Below are positions 41,533-50,383 of a stretch of DNA of 64,000 nucleotides, piece after piece; position 1 is the first letter of the stretch, and every line of letters begins with the position of its first letter. The translations under genes were made by a program, and so were the position numbers. Source of the stretch: Bacillota bacterium (GTDB lineage: Bacteria; Bacillota; Clostridia; Christensenellales; SZUA-584). Location: the NCBI GenBank assembly GCA_023415795.1, contig JAEZJG010000023.1:124001-188000 (forward strand), in the 5' to 3' direction. The notes under the pieces are model-generated. The model did not search any database, was not told where the DNA came from, and was given only the letters and a program-made list of their open reading frames with translations.

Positions 41533-42314
41533 GCGATATATTGGTCAGCAACATCACATACTCGTACGCACCGCCGCGCTCCGTGCTGTCAGATGTGAGC
41601 TTTCATATCCGCGCGGGGCAGTTCTGCGGCATCATCGGGCCAAACGGCTCGGGTAAAACCACGCTGCTCAAGTGCATCTCCGGCTACATTAAGCCGGATA
41701 AGGGCAGCGTAAGCATAGGGGGACAGAATGTAACGGGGCTGTCGGCACGAGAAGCAGCGCGGCGTATGGCGCTGGTGCAGCAGCATACCACGCTGGAGTA
41801 CGAGTTTACTGTCGGTGATATCGTGCTGACGGGAAGAAACCCGCACGTGCGCCGCTGGCGCAGTGAGACCCAAGAGGACTATGCGGTAGCTGCGGAGGCG
41901 CTGGAGCAGGCGGGTATCGCGCATCTGAAGGATCGGCTGGTGACGGAGCTGTCCGGCGGCGAGTGGCAGATGATGATATTGGCGCGCGCGCTCACGCAGC
42001 AGGCGGATATCATGCTGCTGGACGAGCCAGTAACAGGTCTTGACATCCGGCACCAGGTGCACATTATGAGTACGGTGAAGCGGCTGGCCGCAGAGCGCGG
42101 CATTTCTGTGGTGTGCGTGCTGCATGATCTGAACCTCGCTCAGGCATATTGTGACCAGATTGTATTGATGAAGGAGGGGGTGCTGTTTGCCGAAGGCACG
42201 CCTGCCGAAGTTTTAACGCGAAATACGCTGGAAACGGTGTACGGCACAAAAATAAACGTGCTGTCCGATAAGGGACAGACATTCATTCTGCCCGCAATGA
42301 GCGATCATAATTGA
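41529..42314 (+). CDS. Cobalamin-type ABC transporter ATP-binding protein
   Basis: A 261-residue ATPase of the FecE/BtuD group. Walker A is GIIGPNGSGKTTLLKCISG; the signature is LVTELSGGEWQMMILARAL (LSGGE in place of the common LSGGQ); Walker B is ADIMLLDEPVTGLD and the switch His is in VVCVLHDLNLAQ. The start ATG overlaps the permease stop (ATGA). It drives import through the permease pair. Confidence 0.93.
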   Translation: MSDILVSNITYSYAPPRSVLSDVSFHIRAGQFCGIIGPNGSGKTTLLKCISGYIKPDKGSVSIGGQNVTGLSAREAARRMALVQQHTTLEYEFTVGDIVLTGRNPHVRRWRSETQEDYAVAAEALEQAGIAHLKDRLVTELSGGEWQMMILARALTQQADIMLLDEPVTGLDIRHQVHIMSTVKRLAAERGISVVCVLHDLNLAQAYCDQIVLMKEGVLFAEGTPAEVLTRNTLETVYGTKINVLSDKGQTFILPAMSDHN

Positions 42315-42421
42315 CAATTCTCAGAGCCGGACTTCACAATTCGCACTTCCCAAATTCTTTTCAATAGGCTCTTCTTTGTGTTTGTATATGATGCTATAAT
42401 ATACAAAATGAGGGGAATTTC

Positions 42422-42784
42422 ATGATGAGCTATGACAATGGCTTTAGCTTTGGCTGGGTTTGGTTTCTTTTATTAGCAATCAGGGTGGCACTGGCGTTTA
42501 TACCGGCCAACATCGCTAAAAAAAGGGGCTACAGCTTCGGGGGCTTTTGGGTACTTGGTTTTATCATTTTTCTGGTCGGGCTAATCGTTGCGCTTCGTCT
42601 GGATTCCAAGCGGGGATCGGCAAAATACGCCCAGCCGGTTTACTACCCGCCGCAGGCTGAGCAGGTGCGTGCAGATTTCAACTGTGCTGATTGCGGCACG
42701 CCCTACAAGCAGGGGGATGCGTTCTGTGCCAATTGCGGCAGCAAGCTGAGTTGTAATAATGCGTTGGATAACAAAATCGTTTAA
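42422..42784 (+). CDS. Membrane protein with C-terminal zinc ribbon (tandem copy 1)
   Basis: A 120-residue protein. One or two hydrophobic segments at the N-terminus are followed by LAFIPANIAKKRGYSFGGFW and a second segment, VLGFIIFLVGLIVALRLDSK. A Pro/Tyr-rich linker (YAQPVYYPPQAE) leads to a C-terminal zinc ribbon with CADCGTPYKQGDAFCANCGS. The ribosome site is GAGGGG. Paralogues follow at 42873 and 43398. The function is unknown; the PANIAKKRGYS/GGFWxLGF core is the family signature here. It is probably a membrane protein with its ribbon in the cytoplasm. Confidence 0.75.
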   Translation: MMSYDNGFSFGWVWFLLLAIRVALAFIPANIAKKRGYSFGGFWVLGFIIFLVGLIVALRLDSKRGSAKYAQPVYYPPQAEQVRADFNCADCGTPYKQGDAFCANCGSKLSCNNALDNKIV

Positions 42785-42872
42785 ATAATTGGAATTGTGT
42801 GTTGATTTCCTCGAAATTTGTAAATTAAATAAGTTTTATGCTACTATATACTAAAAATGAGGAGGCAGCGAA

Positions 42873-43286
42873 ATGGAAGCAATCGTTATATTTTGGATCA
42901 TTTTTTGGCTGGGGGCCGCTGTGGGATTGGCATTTATCCCCGCTACCATAGCCAGAAGCAAGGGCTATAGCTATGGTGGGTTTTGGGCGCTTGGCTTTTT
43001 CTTTTTCCTAGTGGGTCTTATTGTTGCGCTGTGCTTGGATGCAAAGCCGGGTTCTGAAAAATATGTTCAACCGGTATATTATTCGCCGCAGTATGCGCCG
43101 GTGCAACCGCCGCCGTATACAGGTACAGCGTACGGACAGCCTGGGCCAGTTCCGCCGTATGAGCAGCAGGCTTACACGCCGCCGCAAGCTGCGCCGCCAC
43201 AGGGTGATGCATTCTGTGTCAAGTGCGGCACAGCGTACAAGCAAGGTGACGCGTTCTGTGCGAAGTGCGGCAACAAGCTGGCATAG
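42873..43286 (+). CDS. Membrane protein with C-terminal zinc ribbon (tandem copy 2)
   Basis: A 137-residue paralogue of the gene upstream. The N-terminal segment leads into LAFIPATIARSKGYSYGGFW and ALGFFFFLVGLIVALCLDAK. A Pro/Tyr/Gln-rich linker with PPYTGTAYGQPGPVPPYEQQ follows. The ribbon is CVKCGTAYKQGDAFCAKCGN. The ribosome site is GAGGAGGC. It is closer to copy 3 than to copy 1, as judged from the KPGSEKYVQ motif that both carry. Confidence 0.75.
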   Translation: MEAIVIFWIIFWLGAAVGLAFIPATIARSKGYSYGGFWALGFFFFLVGLIVALCLDAKPGSEKYVQPVYYSPQYAPVQPPPYTGTAYGQPGPVPPYEQQAYTPPQAAPPQGDAFCVKCGTAYKQGDAFCAKCGNKLA

Positions 43287-43397
43287 CAGCAGCGCGTGAC
43301 GCATAAATCTGGTTGAACTTTTGGATTGCATGATTCTTTGAATCATTAAACAGTACAAGGTCTAATTGTAGAATACAATAACATGGAGGGTGAAGTA

Positions 43398-43832
43398 ATG
43401 AGCTATGGGTATGGATATGGAATCGGTGCGCTTGGATGGATAATAACAATTGGAATTTCGGTAGGACTGGCGTTCATTCCGGCCAATATTGCTAAGAAAA
43501 AAGGCTATAGCTATGGAGGCTTCTGGGCACTAGGCTTCTTCTTTTTCCTGATAGGGCTGATCGTCGCGCTGTGTCTGGACCCGAAACCGGGCTCGGAGAA
43601 ATATGTACAGTCGGCTTACTACCCGCCGCAGTATGCTCCCCCGCAGCAGCCGCCGCCATACGGCGCAACGCCGAACGGACAGCAGGCTTACGGACAGCAG
43701 GCTTACGGACAGCAGACTTACGGACAGCAGGCGTATACGCCGCCGCAGAGTGATTATCGCTGCGCTCAGTGCGGTACATCGTACAAACAAGGTGATGCGT
43801 TTTGTGCCAAGTGCGGCAACAAGCTGGCATAA
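43398..43832 (+). CDS. Membrane protein with C-terminal zinc ribbon (tandem copy 3)
   Basis: A 144-residue paralogue of the two genes upstream. It shows LAFIPANIAKKKGYSYGGFW, ALGFFFFLIGLIVALCLDPK and KPGSEKYVQSAYYPPQYAPP. The linker has expanded through a GQQAY repeat (four tandem copies, at about 93-112 with one GQQTY). The ribbon is CAQCGTSYKQGDAFCAKCGN. The start is set by GGAGGG. A strong terminator closes the array. Confidence 0.75.
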   Translation: MSYGYGYGIGALGWIITIGISVGLAFIPANIAKKKGYSYGGFWALGFFFFLIGLIVALCLDPKPGSEKYVQSAYYPPQYAPPQQPPPYGATPNGQQAYGQQAYGQQTYGQQAYTPPQSDYRCAQCGTSYKQGDAFCAKCGNKLA

Positions 43833-43862
43833 TTAAAACAGACTGATCTCTCATGAGATACA

Positions 43863-43897
43863 AACGCCCCGTTCAAAAGTGTATTGAACGGGGCGTT
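43863..43897. terminator. Bidirectional terminator
   Basis: AACGCCCCGTTCA/TGAACGGGGCGTT hairpin between convergent genes. The T run is weak on both sides, but the stem is 13 bp. Confidence 0.75.
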
Positions 43898-43910
43898 GCT
43901 GTCTGTCGAT

Positions 43911-45332
43911 CTAGAGTACACGGCGTCCGCAGATGAAGTTCCTCTTGCTCCAGGATGAGAAGGCGTTGCCGATAACCACCTTGTCCGCGCTGGACGACGC
44001 GTGTATCATCTTGCCGTCTCCCATATATATGCCCACATGACCTTTGAAGCAGATGATGTCACCTTTCTTCAAATCGCCGATTTTGTCTACTCGGGGCTGA
44101 TTGCTTTTTGCCCATGTGCCGGATGTCATATATTTGATGCTTTTAACGCCAGACTTGTTAAGGCAGTAATACACGAAGCCGGAGCAGTCGAACTCGTCAG
44201 GACCTTTGCCGCCGCGTGTATACTCTTTGCCCAGATGTGTTTTAGCATATTCGATCAGCGTATCCGCTTTGCCATAGTCGGGATCTGCCGAAGCGACAGG
44301 ACCCGTTTTACTGCCGCCGCCTGAGCCGCTACCCGAACCACCGCCCGAACCGCCGCCTGAGCCACCGCCCGTGCCGCCGGTTTTCGCTTCCTTAGCATCT
44401 TCAGAGAACAGCACTTCTCGTGTGTTCTCGCCGATGTTTCCGTCAGTCGATAAACCGTTGCGTTTCTGAAAGCTCTTGACCGCCGCCTCCGTCTTCTCTC
44501 CAAAGTCGCCCGTGGCTGAACCCGAGAAGTATTTGAGCTCCTTAAGCCGCTGCTGAATCTCCTTAACGTCACTGCCCTTATCGCCCAGCTTAACGGTATA
44601 GGGCTGAGCTTCCTTAGAGTAGAGCAGGGTCTCCGTTTTGGTGCCGATGAGTCCGTCTATCTGAAGCCCATGCTTGCGCTGAAACAGCTCTAGTGCATAC
44701 TTGGTACCGCCGCCGTAATAGTCAGTCGGTTCATCGTTGTCCATATAGCCCAGCTCCATCAGGCGCGACTGAAGCTCGATAACGCGCGGGTCATGAATAC
44801 CCGGCTGAAGCGGCGCTTCCTTTTCCGGCTCGGTCGTCGGTACAGGCGTATCGGGTGTATTCGCGGTTGGGACGGGTGGGCTTGTCGGCACAGCAGCAGG
44901 CGTCATCTCCGTGGGTTGCGGTGCGGCAAGAGGCGTTTGAGACACGACAGCTCCGTTTAAAGAGGCACGAGCGCCGTTCGGATTGACTGCGGAAATGGGA
45001 TGCGGCAGTGCGAATATCAGCACGGCAGCAATAGCGATGACCACTGCGCCTGCGCCCGCGGCGATGGGCCAGCTTTTGCGCCAGCCCTTCCACCAGCTTG
45101 TCCATCTGCTGAGCTTGCTGAGCAAGTAAGAAGCAGGCTTTGCAACAGACGTCTGTTTGGTGCGTGTCGATACAGAGCTGACACGCGGTACAGCGGCCCG
45201 AGGCTGACTGGCGCATGCGGAAGAAGGCATCTTGCGGCGCCCCTGTTTTACTATGAAACGCCGAAGCTTTTTGCTCATCTTGTAAAAGGCTTTCACAACG
45301 GGTCGAATTATTCGGATCATTACTGCTTTCAT
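43911..45332 (-). CDS. NlpC/P60 endopeptidase with two PG-binding domains and membrane anchor
   Basis: A 473-residue protein from the chosen start (AAAGGA upstream). A basic tail leads to one membrane segment (about 90-110, AGAGAVVIAIAAVLIFALP). A Pro/Thr-rich linker follows. Two PG_binding_1 domains (about 185-305) contain RVIELQSRLMELGYMDN and VKEIQQRLKELKYFSG. A Gly/Ser-rich linker of about 35 residues leads to a NlpC/P60 domain (about 355-473). Its catalytic residues are Cys in FDCSGFVYY, His in GHVGIYMGDG and a further His in KMIHASSSAD. It cuts peptide bonds of peptidoglycan. A role in spore cortex, division or remodelling cannot be chosen. Confidence 0.88.
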   Translation of the reverse strand: MKAVMIRIIRPVVKAFYKMSKKLRRFIVKQGRRKMPSSACASQPRAAVPRVSSVSTRTKQTSVAKPASYLLSKLSRWTSWWKGWRKSWPIAAGAGAVVIAIAAVLIFALPHPISAVNPNGARASLNGAVVSQTPLAAPQPTEMTPAAVPTSPPVPTANTPDTPVPTTEPEKEAPLQPGIHDPRVIELQSRLMELGYMDNDEPTDYYGGGTKYALELFQRKHGLQIDGLIGTKTETLLYSKEAQPYTVKLGDKGSDVKEIQQRLKELKYFSGSATGDFGEKTEAAVKSFQKRNGLSTDGNIGENTREVLFSEDAKEAKTGGTGGGSGGGSGGGSGSGSGGGSKTGPVASADPDYGKADTLIEYAKTHLGKEYTRGGKGPDEFDCSGFVYYCLNKSGVKSIKYMTSGTWAKSNQPRVDKIGDLKKGDIICFKGHVGIYMGDGKMIHASSSADKVVIGNAFSSWSKRNFICGRRVL

Positions 45333-45640
45333 GGTATCCTTTCCGATGTGAATCATTTCGTAATAAAAAAGTAATCTTTAGCAATATTATAGCTTTATCG
45401 ACCGGATTTGCAAGCGGAGAATTATTTGCGCTGATATCAACATTCAGAAAAAGGCCATAAACATACATGATATGCGCAAATGCGCAATTCGGTGCGGGTG
45501 CGGCAGAATGATTCGCTGTATTTCGCCATATACATATACGACCGGGGCAAACCGGCTGCTTGCTGACGTTTTTGTGCTGTGTGGCTGCGTATCCACATGA
45601 GCAGCGGTGCCCCAATCAAAATGGACGGAGGCGCATTTTA

Positions 45641-46393
45641 ATGGATAAGAACAGCCTGCCGAAGCTGGAGATGGATGGGTTTACGTCATACACAAAGGGG
45701 TATGCATACGAAGATGAACGCAAGAAGACATCATGGCGGAGCCGTGCGAGTGACGTGATGCGGCGGGCCGGCGTTCCTGCCGGAGGGAAAACCCGTAATG
45801 CGGTGAATGATGAAGAGGTGGATCCGGCGTACAGAAAGCTGCTCATCAAAACAGGGATATGTGCGGGGTTGGCTGTTGTTCTGTTGGTAATCAGCACGAT
45901 CAATACGCCGGAAGCGCAGAACGTATCAGACACGGTGAATCAGGTGGTGAACCACGAGTTTGACATCGACAAGGACATTGGACGGCTCAAGTTTGTGCAG
46001 ACGCTGGATGAAACTGAGGCGGTATTCAGCGCACAGCCGGATGCGCTGGCCGTTTATCCCGCGGACGGTCGTGTGGTGACGGCATTTGGCGAGGACGGTT
46101 CAAAGGGTGTACGCATTGAGGCATCAGGAAACGTGTCGTGCATCGCCAAGGCGACGGTGACGGCGGTGGGAGAGATCGGCAGCATGGGCTATGTAGAGCT
46201 GACACTGGATACCGGCGAGACGCTGGTTTATCACAACATTGAACCGGCTGTACAGGTTAAAGACATTGTGGCACCGGGGCAGACGGTGGGCGCGGTGACG
46301 GGAAACTATCTGTATCTGGAGATGCTCAGCGGCGATGCGTATATTGATCCGCTCGCTTATGTACAGAAAGAGATATCGGGAGAGCTGCAATAG
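45641..46393 (+). CDS. spoIVFA: SpoIVFA-like regulator of the intramembrane protease
   Basis: A 250-residue protein. A hydrophilic cytoplasmic N-terminus (about 1-65) is followed by one membrane segment (about 68-88, KTGICAGLAVVLLVISTI) and an external M23/LytM-type domain (about 130-250) that includes GMGYVELTLDTGETLVYHNI-like and GAVTGNYLYLEML strands, without the full metal site. SpoIVFA anchors and restrains SpoIVFB in the outer forespore membrane. The start at MDKNSL has GGAGGC upstream. It is followed 5 bases later by spoIVFB, the expected operon. Confidence 0.85.
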   Translation: MDKNSLPKLEMDGFTSYTKGYAYEDERKKTSWRSRASDVMRRAGVPAGGKTRNAVNDEEVDPAYRKLLIKTGICAGLAVVLLVISTINTPEAQNVSDTVNQVVNHEFDIDKDIGRLKFVQTLDETEAVFSAQPDALAVYPADGRVVTAFGEDGSKGVRIEASGNVSCIAKATVTAVGEIGSMGYVELTLDTGETLVYHNIEPAVQVKDIVAPGQTVGAVTGNYLYLEMLSGDAYIDPLAYVQKEISGELQ

Positions 46394-46398
46394 CGGTG

Positions 46399-47280
46399 AT
46401 GAAATCTATTCGCCTGTTTGGCGGAAAGCTGAAAATAAACCTGCTGATGTTCCCCGCTGTGGCGCTGCTGTTTGTGCTGGGCATGGGCGATGTGCTGTTT
46501 TATTACATTCCCGCTGTGCTGGTGCATGAGTGGGCGCATGTGGTGGTGTCGGTGGCACTGGGCATGACGGTGACAGAGATGGAGCTGTTCCCCTTCGGCT
46601 GTGCGGCGAAGCTGGAGTGCTTTGCGGTATCGCGCGTGAAGGAGATCGTGGTTGCGGCGGCAGGACCTCTGGCAAACATGGCGGTGGCCTGCGCCGTTTT
46701 CTTTGTGGATCGGTATGCGCTGCCCATCGCCGTGAAGGAGAGAATCATCGCATCGAACCTCGCGCTGGCGGCGGTGAACCTGCTGCCTGCGCTGCCGCTG
46801 GATGGCGGGCGCATCATGCGCGCGGTGTTTGCTTCGTTCATGGGCTATAAACGCGCCACCAAGCTGACGGCGGCAGGCGGTATTTTCTTTGCCGTACTGA
46901 TTGTGGCAGCGGGGGTATGGGCGGCGTTTCAGGAGGCGTTGAACCCCAGCTTTTTTATTATGGGCTTCTTCCTGTGCCTCGCCGCCGTCAAAGAGCTCAA
47001 GAGCGCACCCTATACGCTGATACGGGATTTTACAGGCAAGCGTCAGCAGCTGGATAAACGCAAGACGATGAACATCAACCGCTTCGCCGCGATGCAGACG
47101 GAGCCGTTACGCGATATCATGCGCGAATTTGAGGCGGGTAAGTACAACATTGTGACGGTGCTGGATAAGGATATGGATGTGCTGGGCGAGCTGAACGAGC
47201 GCGAAATATTGAGCGGTATGCTGCAAAAGGGAACGCACGTGACGCTGGGGAGCCTCTATCGGCAAAAGGGTGAAGTGTAG
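46399..47280 (+). CDS. spoIVFB: SpoIVFB-like M50 intramembrane metalloprotease
   Basis: A 293-residue site-2 protease that releases mature sigma-K in the mother cell. Zinc ligands are in VLVHEWAHVVVS (H43, E44, H47) and the third is the Asp in LPALPLDGGRIM (about D135). Several membrane segments surround them. A C-terminal CBS-like domain (about 215-290: MNINRFAAMQTEPLRDIMRE, then NIVTVLDKDMDVLGELNERE) is typical of SpoIVFB and senses ATP. It follows spoIVFA in one operon. The start codon is probably the ATG at 46399; a GTG just before it is in frame. The pair fits a complete sigma-K pathway. Confidence 0.92.
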   Translation: MKSIRLFGGKLKINLLMFPAVALLFVLGMGDVLFYYIPAVLVHEWAHVVVSVALGMTVTEMELFPFGCAAKLECFAVSRVKEIVVAAAGPLANMAVACAVFFVDRYALPIAVKERIIASNLALAAVNLLPALPLDGGRIMRAVFASFMGYKRATKLTAAGGIFFAVLIVAAGVWAAFQEALNPSFFIMGFFLCLAAVKELKSAPYTLIRDFTGKRQQLDKRKTMNINRFAAMQTEPLRDIMREFEAGKYNIVTVLDKDMDVLGELNEREILSGMLQKGTHVTLGSLYRQKGEV

Positions 47281-47346
47281 TTTGGTTGTGCGCGGCTAAA
47301 GACTATGATACAATCGGGAGGATTAAAGAATTAAAAGGCAGATTTC

Positions 47347-48060
47347 ATGCGCATCAACTATTTGCATCATAGCGCTGTGAGCATCTCGCTGGAGCAGTCG
47401 CTGCTGATATTTGACCATTATAAGGCCGTTCCCGGCAAGAGGATCTCTGACGGGCATGTGAGCATGGAGGATATAAGCACGGCGCAGCGTGTTTTTGTGT
47501 TTGCATCGCACAGCCATCACGATCATTACGACCGCAGCATTTTTGAATGGGCGGCGGCAGGCGTGCCCGTTACGTATATACTGGACGATACGGTGCCCGC
47601 GGCGGAGGCGCCGGAGGGAGCCGTTTTTTTGAGCCGTGGCGAAACGTATGACGATGGCTATATTCATGTGCGCGAATTCGGCTCCACTGACATGGGAGGC
47701 AGCTTCTATGTGGAGTGCGAGGGGGTTCGCATCTTTCACGCAGGGGATCTCAACAACTGGCACTGGAAGGACGACGGCAACGAGAAATACACGCGTGTGA
47801 TGGGAAAGTTTTTTGATCGCGAGCTGCGTTTTCTGCGGCAGGAGGTGCGAGATATTGATTATGCTTTCTTTCCGGTGGACAAGCGTATAGGGCGCGATTA
47901 TGATGAGGGAGCCGATCAGTTCATTGAGGTGATGCGGCCCAAGGTATTTATCCCGATACACTTTGTCGACTTTGCGGACACAGAGCGCTATCGCCAAAAG
48001 AAACTGGGCAGCGGCACGCAGGTGCTGGCCGTCCACCGCAACGGCGAGCGGCTGATATAG
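47347..48060 (+). CDS. Metallo-beta-lactamase-fold hydrolase
   Basis: A 237-residue MBL-fold protein. The metal motif is FASHSHHDHYD (HxHxDH), with further ligands in FHAGDLNNWHW and PIHFVDFAD. The general pattern resembles UPF0173/L-ascorbate-6-phosphate-lactonase-like members; the substrate is not known. It has a separate start 66 bases after spoIVFB, and the VOC-family gene follows 16 bases downstream, so these two may be cotranscribed. A direct link to sporulation is not indicated by the sequence. Confidence 0.85.
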   Translation: MRINYLHHSAVSISLEQSLLIFDHYKAVPGKRISDGHVSMEDISTAQRVFVFASHSHHDHYDRSIFEWAAAGVPVTYILDDTVPAAEAPEGAVFLSRGETYDDGYIHVREFGSTDMGGSFYVECEGVRIFHAGDLNNWHWKDDGNEKYTRVMGKFFDRELRFLRQEVRDIDYAFFPVDKRIGRDYDEGADQFIEVMRPKVFIPIHFVDFADTERYRQKKLGSGTQVLAVHRNGERLI

Positions 48061-48076
48061 ATTTTAAGGAGAAGAT

Positions 48077-48442
48077 ATGTTTAAACTGGAGCATGTAAAC
48101 ATCAATGTGACGGATATCGAGAGAAGCATAGCGTTCTATGCCGAGGCGTTCGGGCTGGCTGAGGTGCGCCGCAAGACGGCTTCGGACGGCAGCTACGTCA
48201 TCGTATTTATGGAGGACGGGGCATCCGGCTTCAAGCTGGAGCTGACGTGGCTGCGTGATAAGCAGGGTGCGTACAACCTCGGCGACAATGAAAGCCATAT
48301 CGGTTTTGCCACGGACGATTTTGACGCAGCCTATGCGCACCACAAGCAGATGGGCATCATTTGCTACGAGAATACGGCGATGGGGGTCTATTTTATCGTG
48401 GACCCGGATGGCTATTGGCAAGAAATAAAGCCGCATCGCTGA
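48077..48442 (+). CDS. VOC-family (glyoxalase I-like) protein
   Basis: A 121-residue protein of two beta-alpha-beta-beta-beta modules. Visible are LEHVNINVTDIERSIAFYAE (first metal His), a Glu-bearing FKLELTWL strand, ESHIGFATDDFDAAY (second His) and YFIVDPDGYWQEIKP (final Glu). This fits lactoylglutathione lyase/VOC enzymes with four metal ligands. The substrate is open; the family includes methylglyoxal detoxification. The ribosome site is AAGGAGAAG. Confidence 0.88.
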   Translation: MFKLEHVNINVTDIERSIAFYAEAFGLAEVRRKTASDGSYVIVFMEDGASGFKLELTWLRDKQGAYNLGDNESHIGFATDDFDAAYAHHKQMGIICYENTAMGVYFIVDPDGYWQEIKPHR

Positions 48443-48547
48443 CAGTTAAAATGACGGGGTGCGATGTGATTTTTTGATTTGCCGGTATTTGCATAAACAT
48501 GCTATAATGAACGATGATTGTAAAATGAGATGAGACAGGATACACCA

Positions 48548-50383
48548 ATGATTGATACGCAAAAGCTGGATAAAATACTCATGAAGGTGGGCAAGCCCGC
48601 GCGCTATACCGGCGGCGAGCTTGGTGAAATAAAGAAGACGGTTGATAAAGACACGACGCGGTTTGCGTTTTGTTTTCCCGACGCTTACGAGGTGGGCATG
48701 TCGCATCTGGGGACGAGCCTGCTGTATCACCTGACAAATACGCTTCCTGACGTTTACACGGAGCGGTGCTTTGCGCCGTGGCCGGATATGGAGCAGGAAC
48801 TGAAAAACGCTGGTTTGCCGTTGTTTTCTCTGGAGACCAAAACAGCGCTGAACGAATTCGATATACTGGGGTTCAGCTTGTCGTATGAGATGAGCTTTAC
48901 CAATGTGCTGATGATGCTGGAACTTGGCGGCATACCGCTGCATGCCAAGGAACGTGACAACAGCTGTCCCGTGGTGATTGCGGGCGGCGGCTGCACGTAT
49001 AATCCTGAGCCGCTGGCAGATTTCATAGACCTGTTCGTGATCGGCGAGGGAGAGGACGTTTTGCTGGAGCTGCTGTCGCTGTACAGGCAGCACCGGCAGA
49101 CGGGCTTTGACCGCGCTGCATTTTTACGTGCGGCTGCCGCTATTGAAGGCATCTATGTGCCGTCGCTGTACGACGTTGAATATAACGCCGATGGCACCGT
49201 GGCGCGGTATATCCCCAACGACGGCGTACCGACTGTGGTGAAAAAGCGCATCGTCGTGGATTTTGACGCGGCGTATTACCCGACGTCGCCCATCGTGCCG
49301 TATCTGGGAGTGGTGCACGATCGCGTGACGTTGGAGGTCATGCGCGGCTGTACGCGCGGCTGCCGCTTCTGTCAGGCGGGGTTCATCAACCGCCCGATAC
49401 GCGAACGGCATGCGGACACGCTGATCAGACAGGCGCATGAAGCCATCGCAAACACCGGGCACGAGGAAGTCTCGATGTGCTCACTGTCCACCGGCGACTA
49501 TTCTGAGGTGGGCAAGCTGGTGAGCTCGCTGTCCGACAGCTTTGCGGGCAGCGGCGTGTCGCTGGCGGTGCCGTCGCTGCGTCTGGATTCTTATGAGGGC
49601 GAGTACGCGGCGCGTCTGCGCGAAGTGCGTAACACGGGGCTGACCTTCGCGCCCGAGGCGGGCTCGCAGCGTCTGCGCGATGTCATCAACAAGAACATCT
49701 CGGAGTCCGATATACTGTCGGCAGCTAAAGAAGCTTTTGAGACGGGGCAGAACGGCGTGAAGCTGTACTTCATGATGGGGCTGCCTTACGAGACGATGGA
49801 AGACGTTTTGGGCATCGCGGACGTGGCGGCGAAGCTCAGGGACATATATTATCAGGTGCCCAAAGAGCGGCGCAACGGCGGCTTTAAGCTGACGGTGAGC
49901 GTGGCTTGCTTTGTACCCAAGCCGCACACACCCTTTCAGTGGGCAGCGCAGGACAGCATGGAGGCGCTTGCGGAAAAGCAGCGCAGGCTCCGCGACGCAC
50001 TGCGGCCTGTCAAGGGTGTAAAGTTCAACTGGCACGACGCGAAGCTCAGCATGTTGGAAGCAGTGTTCGCGCGAGGAGACCGACGGCTGTCCGCTGCGCT
50101 GGAGGCGGCGTACATGGCAGGATGCCGGTTCGACAGCTGGATGGAGCTGTTCGATTTTGAGAAATGGATGGCGGCGTTTGAGCAGGCGGGTATTGATCCG
50201 GCTTTCTACGCGGCGCGAGAGCGCAGCTTGGACGAGGCGCTGCCATGGGATGTGATTGACACGGGCGTCAGCAAGGCGTATCTCTGGGACGAGAACAAGC
50301 GCGGTGAAGCGGCGGTGACCACGCCGGATTGCCGTAAGGGCTGCACAGGCTGCGGTCTCATGGAAGCGGGGTTGTGCGGATGA
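48548..50383 (+). CDS. Radical SAM protein of the TIGR03960 family
   Basis: A 611-residue protein (ATG chosen for ACAGGA upstream; a frame 6 codons longer exists). An N-terminal Rossmann-like domain (about 20-180) has FCFPDAYEVGMSHLGTSLLY. The radical SAM core (about 240-500) contains EVMRGCTRGCRFCQAGFINR with the CxxxCxxC cluster motif. A C-terminal Cys-rich end reads GCTGCGLMEAGLCG. Related proteins are known only by the TIGR03960 label (B12-binding-like radical SAM); they are widely paired with DUF2344 and RNase G in Firmicutes. An RNA or ribosome modification role is suspected from context, not demonstrated. Confidence 0.88.
   Translation: MIDTQKLDKILMKVGKPARYTGGELGEIKKTVDKDTTRFAFCFPDAYEVGMSHLGTSLLYHLTNTLPDVYTERCFAPWPDMEQELKNAGLPLFSLETKTALNEFDILGFSLSYEMSFTNVLMMLELGGIPLHAKERDNSCPVVIAGGGCTYNPEPLADFIDLFVIGEGEDVLLELLSLYRQHRQTGFDRAAFLRAAAAIEGIYVPSLYDVEYNADGTVARYIPNDGVPTVVKKRIVVDFDAAYYPTSPIVPYLGVVHDRVTLEVMRGCTRGCRFCQAGFINRPIRERHADTLIRQAHEAIANTGHEEVSMCSLSTGDYSEVGKLVSSLSDSFAGSGVSLAVPSLRLDSYEGEYAARLREVRNTGLTFAPEAGSQRLRDVINKNISESDILSAAKEAFETGQNGVKLYFMMGLPYETMEDVLGIADVAAKLRDIYYQVPKERRNGGFKLTVSVACFVPKPHTPFQWAAQDSMEALAEKQRRLRDALRPVKGVKFNWHDAKLSMLEAVFARGDRRLSAALEAAYMAGCRFDSWMELFDFEKWMAAFEQAGIDPAFYAARERSLDEALPWDVIDTGVSKAYLWDENKRGEAAVTTPDCRKGCTGCGLMEAGLCG

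Noticed and set aside
43680..43735. CRISPR-like short tandem repeat
   Set aside because: It is an in-frame GQQAY coding repeat with no spacers.
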